A DNA stretch of 64,000 nt, taken from the NCBI RefSeq assembly GCF_009730915.1, contig NC_052481.1, positions 310,001 to 374,000 of the forward strand, in the 5' to 3' direction. Origin of the DNA: Dioscorea cayenensis subsp. rotundata. Lineage: Eukaryota; Streptophyta; Magnoliopsida; Dioscoreales; Dioscoreaceae. How positions within the stretch are numbered: position 1 is the first letter of the stretch; every line of letters begins with the position of its first letter. The position numbers and the translations under genes were made by a program. Shown in pieces: positions 63,521 to 64,000 of the stretch. The notes beneath the pieces are model-generated. The model did not search any database. It had not been told where the DNA came from and saw only the letters and a program-made list of their open reading frames with translations.

Positions 63521-64000
63521 TTGGCACGAAATAAAATTTAGTGACAATGTTGTCACGGTATTTGGCACGATTACTAAATCGTGACAATTTTTATCTCGAT
63601 ATTTAGCACCATTTATATTTTCGTCTAAAATTTAGATAAAAAATCGTGACAAAAACCGTGACAAACACATTCGTCACGATTTTTGGCACGGACAATCCTA
63701 AATGATCCAAAAACCATAAAAATGGAGTCCATAGCTTTTGGCACGGTTTTTGACATCGGCCAACCCTAAACCTGTGCCAAAAACCGCGACAAAACACATC
63801 ATACTTTATTTGTCGCGCTTTTGGCAGTACGCGCTTTAAACCGGGCTGCAAAACCGCGCACAATGGAGTCCATGGTATTTGGCACGGTTTTTGCGTATGC
63901 TTTAGTTTTCGACCGTGCGCAAAAACCGCGGACTAAACACATCATCCTTTCTTTTTGTCGACGGATTTTTGCACGGTCAACCTGACCACGATAAAAACCG
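63521..64000. repeat. GTGACAA/GGCACGG inverted-motif array, cut by the window end
   Basis: The motifs TTTGGCACGG, TTTTGGCACGG, CGTGACAAA and CCGTGACAAA recur on both strands every 15-40 bp from 63521 to the window end. This looks like the subterminal region of a CACTA-type element in a family different from that at 49022-49591. No CACTA terminus is visible on the left, and the right side is outside the window. The small open frames within are accidental. Confidence 0.6.

Overview
This is plant nuclear DNA, strongly AT-rich, with intron-containing genes set in long intergenic stretches full of TA, TTA and CT microsatellites and transposable-element remnants. Protein content (a NAC factor, an IQD protein, a DWARF27-family protein) shows a flowering plant. 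The retroelement and gene styles would fit a monocot, but the sequence alone does not settle that. No bacterial, organellar, viral or CRISPR features were seen. Gene models below were built by hand from reading frames and splice sites.

Layout. 680-3490: a decayed, 5'-truncated LINE. 3491-8530: AT-rich spacer holding a complete small LTR element (TRIM) with target-site duplication (TSD), a SINE-like insertion with a 12-bp TSD, and a 0.5-kb direct duplication of the RAD1 promoter region split by an LTR-like block. 8569-12086 (+): RAD1 of the 9-1-1 checkpoint clamp. 12695-18911 (+): a 16-exon coiled-coil protein with a conserved C-terminal plant domain. 21320-21598 (+): a small two-span membrane protein. 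23123-25863 (+): a 78-residue membrane-anchored protein, followed by a non-autonomous hAT element. 28546-29981 (+): a DWARF27-like protein with one GC-AG intron. 30792-33695 (-): a three-RRM hnRNP-Q/LIF2-like protein, convergent with the previous gene, carrying a one-base frameshift in exon 2 as sequenced. 34940-44129: gene-poor, with a minisatellite, a second hAT element and a 1.5-kb solo LTR. 44130-45820 (-): an IQD calmodulin-binding protein. 47025-47460 (-): a methyltransferase pseudogene. 49022-49591: a CACTA transposon end built of inverted motif pairs. 55077-56299 (+): a NAC factor of the NST/SND secondary-wall type. 56300-64000: no gene found; a second solo LTR of the 40-kb family in the opposite orientation, a MULE-type MITE with about 185-bp inverted arms, and another subterminal-repeat array running off the window edge.

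The genes are unrelated housekeeping and regulatory genes and do not form a pathway cluster. No new biological system was recognised. The most useful observations are the precisely bounded transposon insertions, the duplicated RAD1 promoter with its E2F-like and G-box sites, the exon fragment copied inside a tiny intron of the hnRNP gene, the hnRNP frameshift, and the GC-AG intron.
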